64,000 bases of DNA. It comes from Microglena sp. YARC. Taxonomy: Eukaryota; Chlorophyta; Chlorophyceae; Chlamydomonadales; Chlamydomonadaceae. Location of the stretch: positions 183,997,386 through 184,061,385 of the forward strand of contig CM039462.1 in assembly GCA_022414725.1 (NCBI GenBank), written 5' to 3'. The position numbers and the translations under genes are program-made. Positions 36,695 through 45,509 of the stretch are shown piece by piece (position 1 is the stretch's first letter; every line of letters starts with the position of its first letter). The notes below the pieces were generated by a model. The model did no database searches. It saw nothing but the letters and a program-made list of their open reading frames with translations, and was not told the origin of the DNA.

Positions 36695-37624
36695 AATTGT
36701 TGTTACAGAGATGGAGAGTCTTTTCAGAGGTGTTCATGTGAACACGTTTAAAATAGGGATTGATGTGAGCCCTCCGGCATTCTTCAGTATTTATTTTTTG
36801 TTGAAATAATTGTTGTTACAGAGATGGAGAGTCTTTTCAGAGGTGTTCATGTGAACACGTTTAAAATAAGGATTGATGTGAGCCTCCGGCATTCTTCAGT
36901 ATTTATTTTTTGTTGAAATAATTGTTGTTACAGAGATGGAGAGTCTTTTCAGAGGTGTTCATGTGAACACGTTTAAAATAGGGATTGATGTGAGCCTCCG
37001 GCATTCTTCAGTATTTATTTTTTGTTGAAATAATGGTTGTTACAGAGATGGAGAGTCTTTTCAGAGGTGTTCATGTGAACACGTTTAAAATAGGGATTGA
37101 TGTGAGCCTCCGGCATTCTTCAGTATTTATTTTTTGTTGAAATAATGGTTGTTACAGAGATGGAGAGTCTTTTCAGAGGTGTTCATGTGAACACGTTTAA
37201 AATAGGGATTGATGTGAGCCTCCGGCATTCTTCAGTATTTATTTTTTGTTGAAATAATTGTTGTTACAGAGATGGAGAGTCTTTTCAGAGGTGTTCATGT
37301 GAACACGTTTAAAATAGGGATTGATGTGAGCCTCCGGCATTCTTCAGTATTTATTTTTTGTTGAAATAATGGTTGTTACAGAGATGTGGAGTCTTTTCAG
37401 AGGTGTTCATGTGAACACGTTTAAAATAGGGATTGATGTGAGCCTCCGGCATTCTTCAGTATTTATTTTTTGTTGAAATAATGGTTGTTACAGAGATGGA
37501 GAGTCTTTTCAGAGGTGTTCATGTGAACACGTTTAAAATAGGGATTGATGTGAGCCTCCGGCATTCTTCATACAATGTTTCGGTCAATCAAATGATGTAA
37601 CAAACATAAGGGGGTTCTCCCCTC

Positions 37625-38458
37625 ATGGAGAAATGCACCATGGAGAAAAAAACATCCCCCTCCTGTTTGTTCGCGTGCGAGTTGTGTGACAAGCAGTTCA
37701 GTAACCGGTATTCGAAGTCTTCACACAAGCGAAGGTCTCACCCCAAGGGAGCTATTGATGTTGACTTCATGGAGAAGCGCATGGAGTACCTCGAGAATCG
37801 GATCGATGAAATGCAAGCGGAACTGGAGGCGTTGCGTAAAAAACACACTTTCACAATCAACAACAGCTTCGGGTCGGCCACCAACAACTATGTCGTTACA
37901 TGCGAAAATTTCACCAACACCACCACCAACAACAACAACAACAATACTGCTCCAGATGCGGCGGCGGCGCTATCTCCAGCTGCTACGACACCGGTGGAGG
38001 ACATGCACCCCTTCGGGGAGGAGGTCACGCCCGAGTCAGAGTTCCTCTCGGTCGCTCAATTCAATGAGTGCGGGTACAACCTGGTCAAGCTGCTGCAGCT
38101 ATCGCACTTCAACCCCGCGCACCCGCAGTACATGAACATCATCATGGACCCCGACTGCTACCAGCAGACGTACGTGTACGGACGGGACTGCCGCTGGGCG
38201 AAGGCGGACCTGCAAGACTCGCTGCTGCCGGTGCTCAGGAGCATCGTGCAGCGAATGAGAAGGGTGAACCCGGCAGAAGCAAGCAAGTACGAGGACGACG
38301 ACGCCTTCCTCCAGGGAGGCGCCGGCTCCGTCACCTTCAGGGCCATGCAGGGAATGGCCCTGCATAGCCGGACCTGCGTCAGGGTCCTCTCGGAGAGGGG
38401 CGTGCCGCTGCCAGAGGAACTACGGACGCACTTGCACTTGAGAGAACACAATAGCTAA
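37625..38458 (+). CDS. C2H2 zinc-finger protein of giant-virus type
   Basis: 277 aa. An N-terminal C2H2 finger (CELCDKQFSNRYSKSSHKRR, with SH), a coiled coil (MEKRMEYLENRIDEMQAELE), an Asn/Thr-rich linker, and a C-terminal domain with LLQLSHFNPAHPQYMNIIMD, the FN..HP..NI motif common in giant-virus zinc-finger families, followed by WAKADLQDSLLPVLRSIVQR. Probably nuclear or viral-factory DNA binding; targets unknown. GC-rich relative to its surroundings. Partial copies at 30838-31095 and 40826-40935 show that the 3' part has been duplicated repeatedly. Confidence 0.8.
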   Translation: MEKCTMEKKTSPSCLFACELCDKQFSNRYSKSSHKRRSHPKGAIDVDFMEKRMEYLENRIDEMQAELEALRKKHTFTINNSFGSATNNYVVTCENFTNTTTNNNNNNTAPDAAAALSPAATTPVEDMHPFGEEVTPESEFLSVAQFNECGYNLVKLLQLSHFNPAHPQYMNIIMDPDCYQQTYVYGRDCRWAKADLQDSLLPVLRSIVQRMRRVNPAEASKYEDDDAFLQGGAGSVTFRAMQGMALHSRTCVRVLSERGVPLPEELRTHLHLREHNS

Positions 38459-38479
38459 AAAACTGTGCGCCCCCCCCCC

Positions 38480-38650
38480 CGTTCGTCCATTAATTATCAC
38501 ACGGGCCACGGCGGCTTTCGAAGAGTAGATGCGAATCTGCGCAGCATCTCTCCCGTCCATCCACGTTGTCAGAAGCAGAAGAAGGTTCTTGGCAACGTTC
38601 ACGTCTCGGTTCCAGGTTGCACCACAGCGCACATTTTAGTCCGTTTATCA
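38480..38650 (-). pseudogene. TnpB/Fanzor RuvC-III relic, lineage 2
   Basis: Minus-strand RCGATWNRDVNVAKNLLLLL: the final Asp of the RuvC core (NRDvNaAkN) after a zinc-finger Cys. This fits the TnpB/Fanzor2 terminus and differs from the SDRDRSSALTIARL of the F1/F2 Fanzors. No N-terminal part is present. Partner relic at 29430-29520. Confidence 0.55.
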
Positions 38651-38712
38651 ACCGAGGCATAAGAAACAATGCGTCAAACAATGTATTATTGTTTGCTAAT
38701 GCATATATTAAA

Positions 38713-38994
38713 ATGGATATAACTCAAGTTTTGCAACACCCTCCATCAATCGACAAAAATCTTGCCACACAACTTGTATGCATTGTTATGAAATGGATAC
38801 ACTCAACAGGCAAGTATCCGCCAAATATTGAAATCAATTGCGAACGGCTCATCAAATGGTATCAAAACAACGAAAACAAACCTAAACTCCTCGATCAAAT
38901 CTTTTCAGACTACAACGTTTTGTACGGAACCATGGCCTTTCAGAATTTTGCAATCAAATCATGCAATGTAGCACCCAAATCTTCTCAACCATGA
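38713..38994 (+). CDS. Small hypothetical protein, 93 aa
   Basis: ATG 38713 (MDITQVLQHPPSIDKNLATQ), helical, with MKWIHSTGKYPPNIEINCER and LIKWYQNNENKPKLLDQIFS. AT-rich codon use unlike the GC-rich gene before it. No family recognised. Confidence 0.55.
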   Translation: MDITQVLQHPPSIDKNLATQLVCIVMKWIHSTGKYPPNIEINCERLIKWYQNNENKPKLLDQIFSDYNVLYGTMAFQNFAIKSCNVAPKSSQP

Positions 38995-39162
38995 CAATGT
39001 CCGAAGATGCCGATTTGTGTATTTGCTGGAATGTGACATTTTAATACCAATCGTTTTCTCCCGCCACATGTATCATCTGTCCAATAAGATGCATGCCTCC
39101 TCCGCGAAAACGGCAGGACACTGTCGACACCTACGTCGCACTCCACAGGGTTCGAAAACGTT

Positions 39163-39320
39163 ATGATATCTTATGAAGAGTTTGAGCATCCCGGCAAGCT
39201 CACGGTGTCAAGGAGCCCGCACCAAGCTGCCATGGATGATGTCATGTGTAGCGTTTTTTCACGGACCCAACGTCTTGCGCATCGTGGCAGACAACATGGG
39301 TTTCGAATACCGAAATAAAT
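39163..39320 (+). pseudogene. Relic of the aspartic-protease gene N-terminal domain
   Basis: MISYEEFEHPGKLTVSRSPH and QAAMDDVMCSVF correspond to EVPGKLTVNRDPYQAAIDDM of the gene at 7667-8233. A one-base shift at the T run (GCGTTTTTTCACGG) then puts GPNVLRIVADNMGFEY in another frame. The protease domain is absent. Confidence 0.65.
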
Positions 39321-39388
39321 AGCTTGGTTTTACATAAGCGCAAACCCCAACATCACTTGGGATATTATACGAGATAATCCATTAAACT

Positions 39389-40573
39389 ATGATTACAGCA
39401 GAAATAAATAGCCACATCTCGAGACGGGTCAAATGTATGGAACACAAGTGGGATTGGTGTTTATTGAGTTATAATCCATGTTTGACGCGGGAAGTTATCG
39501 AATGCTATCCAGACAAACCATGGAATTGGTACTGGGTCAGCAGAAACCCCTGCATAACATGGGATATTATACAAGCCAACCCAGATAAACCATGGGACTG
39601 GCGTGGATTGAGCGCAAACCCAAATTTCATATGGGATATTATTAAAGCCAACCCTGATAAGCAATGGGACTGGCGTGAATTGAGCGCAATCCCACATATC
39701 ACATGGGATATGATACAAACCAACCCAGATAAACCATGGGATTGGTATAATATCAGCAAAAACCCTTGCGTCAAATGGTTTATTGTCAAAGCCAACCCGA
39801 CAAACCATGGAACTGGTGTGGATTGAGCTCAAACCCCAGCATCACATGGGAGATTATACAAGACAACCCTGATAAACCATGGGATTGGTTTTTTATTAGC
39901 AAAAACCCCAATATCACATGGAATATTATACAATCCAACCCAGATAAACAATGGAATTGGAACTGGATCAGCGCAAACCCCAACATCTCTTGGGATGTTG
40001 TACAAGCCAACCCTGATAAACCATGGGATTGGTACTGGATCAGCGAAAACCCCAATATCACATGGGATATTGTGCAATCCAACCCCGACAAACCATGGAA
40101 TTGGACCTGGATCAGCGCAAACCCCAATATCACTTGGGATATTATACAAGCCAACCCCAACAAAAAATGGATTTGGTACTGGGTCAGCAGAAACCCCAAC
40201 ATCACATGGGATATTATCCAAGCCTACCCCGACAACCCATGGAATTGGTACTGGATCAGCAAAACCCTACATATCCCATGTGATATTATCAAAGCCAACC
40301 CCGACAAAACCATGGGATTGGCGTGGATTGAGCGCAAACCCCAATATCACGTGGGATGTTGTCGTAGCAAACCTCGATAACCCATGGAATTGGTATGAGT
40401 TGAGCTCAAACCCCAATATGTTGTTATCTACCCAAGACATTTGCGATATCATACGTAGATGTAGAGCAGCAAGAACCATTCAGAAAATATGGAGATACGT
40501 CAATACAAACCCGAGTTATAATGTATGTCAACACAGGCTCTTTAGGGAATATAATGAAATGGTTTATTATTAA
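39389..40573 (+). pseudogene. NPDKPWDW-repeat gene with two compensating indels
   Basis: ATG 39389 (MITAEINSHISRRVKCMEHK). About 14 repeats of the LSANPNITWDIIQANPDKPW type and the conserved C-terminal cap (RAARTIQKIWRYVNTNPSYN). One C is missing at AACCCGACAAACC (about 39799) and one A is added at GACAAAACCATGG (about 40309); between them the reading frame is shifted, and after the second it returns to phase. A detached repeat fragment precedes the gene (39338-39384). Confidence 0.75.
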
Positions 40574-40720
40574 ATTATTATTATCTTTTCAAATCGGGCC
40601 ACTCAATCGTACATCACAGAGGGGAATTGAGTTGCGGACTCATTCGCACCGAAAATAAACTTGTACGGAGAACAGTAATTGAGGGGATGATACAGTCAGA
40701 GACAGAATGGTTGGGCTTTA

Positions 40721-40770
40721 CAGTTGTTCTCAAATAAAGTGGGACACACCTTATAATCAATCATCCAGAA
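40721..40770. mobile_element. Mariner-type family B terminus, solitary
   Basis: CAGTTGTTCTCAAATAAAGT then GGGACACACCTTATAATCA, next to TA (40719-40720). Same end as at 51529 and 13932. Confidence 0.65.
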
Positions 40771-40825
40771 TGCAGGTCAAGCTGTCGCGCACACGCAGTA
40801 AATAATAATGGACCACGCCTGATAC

Positions 40826-40935
40826 CAGCAGACGAATGTGTACGAACGGGACCGCCGCTGGGAGAACACGGACCTGCAAGACTCGCGCTCAGAGACGGTG
40901 CTCAGGCGAATCGTGCAGAGAATCCACCTACTTTT
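40826..40935 (+). pseudogene. Fragment of the C2H2 gene 3' region
   Basis: ACCAGCAGACGAATGTGTAC onward reads YERDRRWENTDLQDSRSET and VLRRIVQRI, a diverged copy of 38161-38255. Short and without start. Confidence 0.65.
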
Positions 40936-41295
40936 GATGCTTTGCCATGACCTTTTTTTTTCGACTCAGTATTACCTCCTACTTTTTTATATGACTTTTT
41001 GTTCGCACCACCAATTTGATTTGCTTTATCTAATGCATCTAGACGTTTTGTTTCTGTTGCAGTTCGAGTTGCATTCCTTTGTCTCCTAGCTCTTTCAGTT
41101 TGTTCAAATTGTTGGCTAATTTTATTATCACGTTCACGTTCTGATTCTGTGTTTTTTGAAAAAAAAAATCAAACATTTCATTATACAAAGATAAAAAAAC
41201 AATAACGCATCTGAAGAGGAGAATAAGGGTTTAGTTAAAGAGTGCATCCCGGTGTCTCACATGCAGAAGCAGGGGGGCACACAAGCCAATCTCAC
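40936..41295. other. AT-rich intergenic stretch
   Basis: T-rich and A-rich runs, no recognised gene or transposon end. Confidence 0.4.
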
Positions 41296-42208
41296 CTACT
41301 CTCTATGCATGACGAATGCAGGTTGAAACAAATAACCTCGCATATCGTTGTTTGCCCCCACAAGATGCAAGGAGGATCCGTTGAACACACGCATGTGGAC
41401 GCGAATGGCGTCCTCAATCCCAGAGTAACAACATTGAATGTACCTGGTATCCATGATGCTGCCGATCGCTTTCACAAATGCATTCAGTGTTTGCGAGTCC
41501 AAGACAGCGTCATCGGTTGCAAAGATGAACATGCACCGTCGAAGTTGGTTGTTGTTATTGATCCCTCTCAGTGGGTTGAGGCCATCGGAAGGCCTCGCAC
41601 CGCCAAATAACATGAAAGGCAAAACTGTTCCTCTGTGATGCATTGTCGCATGTGACACATCCTCCAGTGACACCTTCCCACCGTTGGTCAGAACGAGCTG
41701 ACCGGAGGATCCATGACCACACAAGACGATCACGAGCACCGAGTCATCATGTGAGTTTGCCACGTGATCATCCAACAGATCCATCAGCTCCACCTTCTTC
41801 AAGTGCCCCGGAAGCACAACGACATGAAAGTCGAGTGGGTGCAAAAAAGCGAACCCACGTGCTGTGGTGACCTGGTATATCCAAACCATCCACATTCTTG
41901 CCCAACATGGTTCCTGCTTCACGCATTTGCACCCACAAAGTCCTCTGAATGTGATCCCTAGGAACATAATTGTAATCCACATACAACAGAAGTGCCTTGT
42001 TTCTGGATGATGAAGAGGGAGAGTCGGTTGCTGCTGGATGGTGAAGAGGGAGAGTCGGTTTCTCATGTTCATGGAGGCAAAATTGATGATGATCTGACTC
42101 TTCTTCATCATCATAATCAAACTTCGGGAGACGCCAACGCATTCCGTCTAATATTTTGTCCCTGAGTACTGTAAACACACGATTCCCCCTTACACTGTAT
42201 GTATACAA
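41296..42208 (-). pseudogene. Caspase-like (clan CD) peptidase, one frameshift
   Basis: ATG 42208 (MYTYSVRGNRVFTVLRDKIL). An insert with HHP/PSSSS low complexity precedes ALLLYVDYNYVPRDHIQRTL. A T6 run (CGCTTTTTTGCACCC, about 41848) shifts the frame; then LDFHVVVLPGHLKK, the histidine motif VLCGHGSSGQLVL, and the cysteine motif IQCCYSG follow. His-Gly and C-(Y)-S-G are the catalytic dyad pattern of metacaspases (which cleave after Arg/Lys); the Asp before the Cys (DxCxSG) is Gln here. Length and motif order suit a minimal metacaspase-like domain. With one base corrected, the whole gene would be one frame of about 303 residues. Confidence 0.65.
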
Positions 42209-42232
42209 GAAACTCCTGATTTGGGGGGACTC

Positions 42233-42269
42233 GGCATATTATGTAACATAATTCCCTTGTCCGAGTGTA
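42233..42269. repeat. 37-bp dispersed repeat, copy 2
   Basis: Identical to 492-528. Confidence 0.6.
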
Positions 42270-42455
42270 CACGTGCCAACAGGTTTTGCATATTTGCCAG
42301 GAGCCGAGCATTATTACAAGGTGGAATTGGATCCTTCAGCATTGACAAAATAGACATCCATTTGGAGAATTCAATTCGATACAGGGATATTCCGGATGTC
42401 CATGTTGGAGCTCGCCGGTTGAAGATCGAATGCCACGGTGTACATGATCTCGATA

Positions 42456-42504
42456 CAGTCAACGGAATACTAAAATGAATCCGCTTCGTGTACGGAACAC
42501 CTTA
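42456..42504. mobile_element. Fanzor-family left end, 49 bp
   Basis: CAGTCAACGGAATACTAAAA after TA (42454-42455), then the start of the scaffold-like block (CGTGTACGGAACACCTTA). Broken after 49 bp by the next end. Confidence 0.65.
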
Positions 42505-42510
42505 CTACTA

Positions 42511-42604
42511 CAGTCGGCGGAACAGTAAAATGAAACATATATCAGATATATCAAATGTACGACATCGCCGTTAGAAAATTGGTTAAGAATGGTCGCTGAC
42601 TTGA
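42511..42604. mobile_element. Fanzor-family right end with transposase 5' scrap
   Basis: CAGTCGGCGGAACAGTAAAA after TA (42509-42510), ATATATCAG, then ATGTACGACATCGCCGTTAG; three bases after AAATTGG are missing compared with the transposase at 24211, and homology ends at about 42604. Confidence 0.75.
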
Positions 42605-42627
42605 CCGTGAATGAATAATAAATAATA

Positions 42628-43773
42628 CTACGAACGCATTTTCTGCTTCTGCTTTTTGTTGCTGGTGCGAGGACCAACAGAAGAAACTCTCTTATGGCCT
42701 GCGACACCACTGGACTTCACTTTTGGATACTGATGTGGATGAAGAATCCTGTCATGCAGATTGGCCATGGAGCAGCACCGTGACACCAAATTCTGGTACA
42801 TGGAATGGGGGTCGCATACGTTGCCATGAAGGATAGTTTTTGCCATATTGACAACATCAGATGCACAGATCACAAGCTCAGGCCGGAGAGAGTCTACTAG
42901 CTCATCACGACAGTCCTGGAGGAGAATGTTCGCCCTAGATACCAAAATATTCAGGATAGCTTTTATCTCGTCTGATAGCTGCACATCAGTCTGTGTCAAC
43001 TGCCAGAGCTCTCTGATCTCCGCAATGATGATGTCTTTCTTCAGGAACTTGAATTCAGTCAGCAGCTTGCACACCTCAGGGACCAACAGCCAGAACTCAC
43101 GCTTACCACTGGCCCCAGTACGATTTCCGGTATATTTGATATCATCCTTGCCACTGGTACCGTTTCCACATAAGTCAGAGAATGGGTGATCGCAAACTCC
43201 TGAGGTAGCTAGGCCACCCATTTCTGAGAAGTGCTTGCGGTTGTATGTGCTGGTAGGACTATTGTCGATCAAGAAAGTCATAATGACAGCTTTTTTGACC
43301 GCGTACACAGTAGCAGTCGTTACAGTCGTATGCACGGGCTCCAAATGCTCCATGGGCTCCACGGGCGCCATGGGCTCCACAGGCTCCACGGGCGCCATGG
43401 GCTCCACAGACTCCGCAGCAGCAGTCATGGCAGCCTTAGCAGCTTCAGATACAGCAGTCACAGATGCCACTGCAGACTCCGCAGCAGCAGCCATGGCAGC
43501 CTTAGCAGCTTCAGCTACAGCTGCAGTCACAGATGCCACAGCAGACTCCGCAGCAGCAGCCACGGCAGCCACGGCAGCCTTAGCAGCTTCAGCTACAGCA
43601 GCAGTCACAGATGCCAATGCAGACTCCACAGCCGTGTTCACAGCAACCTCAGCCATAGAAGCAACAGCAGCCACAAAAGCTATTTTTATTGCAGCGGCAT
43701 TGGCAGCTTTACCAGTCGTAGTTGAATCCTCATCATTGTTTGCTTGAGATGGAGGGGCGCAAGGGGGCAGCAT
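42628..43773 (-). CDS. Alanine-rich repeat protein with globular C-terminus
   Basis: 381 aa. Residues 20-125 are Ala/Val/Glu repeats (VASVTAAVAEAAKAAMAAAA), long helical tracts from 60-bp DNA repeats, then Pro/Glu/Val/Met repeats (EPMAPVEPVEPM). From residue 165 a globular domain (VIMTFLIDNSPTSTYNRKHF, SGKREFWLLVPEVCKLLTEF, AILNILVSRANILLQDCRDE) ends in a basic tail (RTSNKKQKQKMRS), which could be a nuclear localisation or DNA-binding tail. No family recognised. Confidence 0.65.
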   Translation of the reverse strand: MLPPCAPPSQANNDEDSTTTGKAANAAAIKIAFVAAVASMAEVAVNTAVESALASVTAAVAEAAKAAVAAVAAAAESAVASVTAAVAEAAKAAMAAAAESAVASVTAVSEAAKAAMTAAAESVEPMAPVEPVEPMAPVEPMEHLEPVHTTVTTATVYAVKKAVIMTFLIDNSPTSTYNRKHFSEMGGLATSGVCDHPFSDLCGNGTSGKDDIKYTGNRTGASGKREFWLLVPEVCKLLTEFKFLKKDIIIAEIRELWQLTQTDVQLSDEIKAILNILVSRANILLQDCRDELVDSLRPELVICASDVVNMAKTILHGNVCDPHSMYQNLVSRCCSMANLHDRILHPHQYPKVKSSGVAGHKRVSSVGPRTSNKKQKQKMRS

Positions 43774-43867
43774 GATATGGTCAGGATGCGTTTAATCACA
43801 GGATTGGATAGATACGATATGATGCGATGGATTATATGAGCAGGCGTGCGGGAGGGTTGATGGTGTG

Positions 43868-44437
43868 ATGGTCAGTGAATCTCAATGTGTTCGATCTTAT
43901 GTGGGAAGCGACTCTTATACTATGGTGGCGACAGGGTTTCAGGGTTTATGGGACCTGCAAGGCGTTGCATTTTCCCCGAAGTGCGGACACATCTTTGACA
44001 GATCTGCAGGTCGATGTGTTGAAGGGACACCAGGGCCGCAATCTCGGACAAAGATGTGTCCGCTCCATGCGTGGACACAATCCCGCTTCTGTCGAGGATA
44101 TATCCCATCTATCCTTGGCGGGCATTTAGGCACATCCATCGTCATCCGTGATTGGATGGGGGAGCGTGTTTACATGAAACAATTGAACCCATGTGTCACC
44201 GCTCTTGACCCCAATACATTGTTTGCGCATACAATCACAAAACGAGATAAGGCCTGTGACATCTCGTTTACCATTTTCTGGCACAACAAAGTTGAACATT
44301 GCTTGCGCCGTTGGATAAGAAGGTTTCGTAAGAGAAATGCACAGCAAGCTGTTCGAAAGATTGAAATAACGGCTAACGAGATAAGCGCAAATGCACCCTT
44401 GGTGGAGAATACCTTCACGATACCTAGATTCGTATGA
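43868..44437 (+). CDS. Hypothetical protein, 189 aa
   Basis: ATG 43868 (MVSESQCVRSYVGSDSYTMV). Several Cys/His residues in the first half (SPKCGHIFDRSAGRCVEG, KMCPLHAWTQSRFC) could bind zinc, and a basic helical second half (VEHCLRRWIRRFRKRNAQQA) could bind nucleic acid. No family recognised. Its 3' end overlaps the next gene by 47 bp, suggesting joint expression. Confidence 0.5.
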   Translation: MVSESQCVRSYVGSDSYTMVATGFQGLWDLQGVAFSPKCGHIFDRSAGRCVEGTPGPQSRTKMCPLHAWTQSRFCRGYIPSILGGHLGTSIVIRDWMGERVYMKQLNPCVTALDPNTLFAHTITKRDKACDISFTIFWHNKVEHCLRRWIRRFRKRNAQQAVRKIEITANEISANAPLVENTFTIPRFV

Positions 44438-44804
44438 ATTCTGGGGGGTTTACAACACATGTTACCGTCCCGAAGATGGATATTCCTGCCATGAGGTTAC
44501 CGTGCCTGATGTGCGATGTGCGATTGGCGCCGGAGGCACGATGGAGGAGGCATTTGAAGCTGCCAAGGAAAAGCTGACAGACATGGTCAGTGACATCATG
44601 TACCGCGGTGAGGCCATTCCAACGCCATCGCCTCCCGTCGACATCATCGACGGCAGACAAATAATGACAAATGATTGGAATGTCGCCGGCTTTGTTGTGA
44701 CTTTCGTGGGTGTCGTGCGTGTTTCCACACTGCCAAGTTTACGGGACAAGGCCCGTATGCCACAAGATTTGGTCAGATTCCATCACAATATTGAAGACGA
44801 GTAG
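44391..44804 (+). CDS. HicB-like antitoxin-fold protein
   Basis: 137 aa. Residues 26-85 match the HicB/UPF0150 pattern: YRPEDGYSCHEVTVPDVRCA, then GAGGTMEEAFEAAKEKLTDM, then GEAIPTPSP. In bacteria HicB neutralises the mRNA interferase HicA and often carries a C-terminal DNA-binding domain; here the C-terminal 50 residues (WNVAGFVVTFVGVVRVSTLP) do not look like a ribbon-helix-helix or HTH. No HicA partner is seen next door, so it is an orphan domain that may have been re-used. The start at 44391 overlaps the upstream gene. Confidence 0.65.
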   Translation: MHPWWRIPSRYLDSYEFWGVYNTCYRPEDGYSCHEVTVPDVRCAIGAGGTMEEAFEAAKEKLTDMVSDIMYRGEAIPTPSPPVDIIDGRQIMTNDWNVAGFVVTFVGVVRVSTLPSLRDKARMPQDLVRFHHNIEDE

Positions 44805-45155
44805 AACAAAACTTGGTCTCATCCATCCTCTTGTGTATCCACATTCGAAGTGAAGACACACGTACACGAAAACGGTATTTAGACCCTTCTTTTCAGATCC
44901 GAGAAGCTTGGGTGTGCAGGGTTGGGAGGGGGATGTTCCATCATCATGCGCTTCAAGCTTGGGATTTTCATTGAAACGCTTGGGAGGTGAAGCAAAGTGC
45001 AGGGGAGTTGCGCTCTGCGAAGCACATGCGCACTCGATCTCTTTTTGGGAGGGGAATTATGTAGAAACAATCCAATCGATTATGTATAAAGTGAAAACGA
45101 TAATACAAGGCATTACTACTACAATCTCATTACTAAGACAAATCACTCAGGTAGT
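44805..45155. other. Intergenic, no clear gene
   Basis: Nothing recognised apart from a short frame MYKVKTIIQGITTTISLLRQ (from 45081), which I do not rate as a gene. Confidence 0.4.
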
Positions 45156-45480
45156 ATGGGCACTGAAGACAATACGGGATCATCATTTACATCTGCTACT
45201 GCTTCTGATGCCCCCATGAAAAAGGGCAGTCCATGCTATCAAAGAGGCGGTACAGACAGATAGAAGAAAAATTCAAGGAGATACTCATCGGAGTCAGCAA
45301 AGAAGAAAACGAAGGGTCATCCTAGCAAGGCTACTCACAGAATTCAGGGAAATTATGCAGTTTGACCCGGAGGACCAACGTATGGAGCAAGGGACACGGC
45401 AAAACAGTGCGAATACCAAAGAAACAGAAATATGGCAATCAAAGATCTGGCAAAAATAGTGAGGGAAAAGCTTAAAGAAG
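45156..45480 (+). pseudogene. Coding-like stretch in several frames
   Basis: Three overlapping short frames all show coding-like composition: MGTEDNTGSSFTSATASDAP, SKRRYRQIEEKFKEILIGVS and LTEFREIMQFDPEDQRMEQG. This is what a basic, acidic-tailed gene with two indels would look like. It precedes the D5 relic on the same strand. Low certainty. Confidence 0.3.
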
Positions 45481-45509
45481 AATCATACAATGTTTATTAA
45501 ACACCCGAT

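Larger units (their letters stand above)
34783..37570. repeat. 112-bp tandem repeat array, about 22 units
   Basis: Head-to-tail units (TTGTTACAGAGATGGAGAGT, GTGTTCATGTGAACACGTTT, AGCCTCCGGCATTCTTCAGT, TTTTTTGTTGAAATAAT) spaced exactly 112 bp. Units differ by a few bases (CCTCCGG/CTCTGG; AATGG/AATTG; GAGAGT/GGGAGT). Two identical-context MITEs are embedded 1,184 bp apart, so a block of nine units plus MITE was itself duplicated. Each unit has a 7-bp inverted repeat GTGTTCA/TGAACAC. No open frames of note. Candidate roles: origin-like, structural or merely expanding satellite DNA. Confidence 0.95.

Noticed and set aside
34783..37570. CRISPR array
   Set aside because: Units are contiguous 112-bp repeats with no unique spacers, and no cas genes are present.
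43231..43747. Ser/His- or Ala-rich plus-strand frames opposite the alanine-rich gene
   Set aside because: Compositional shadows of the GC-rich repeat; the minus-strand frame has a long globular C-terminal domain.
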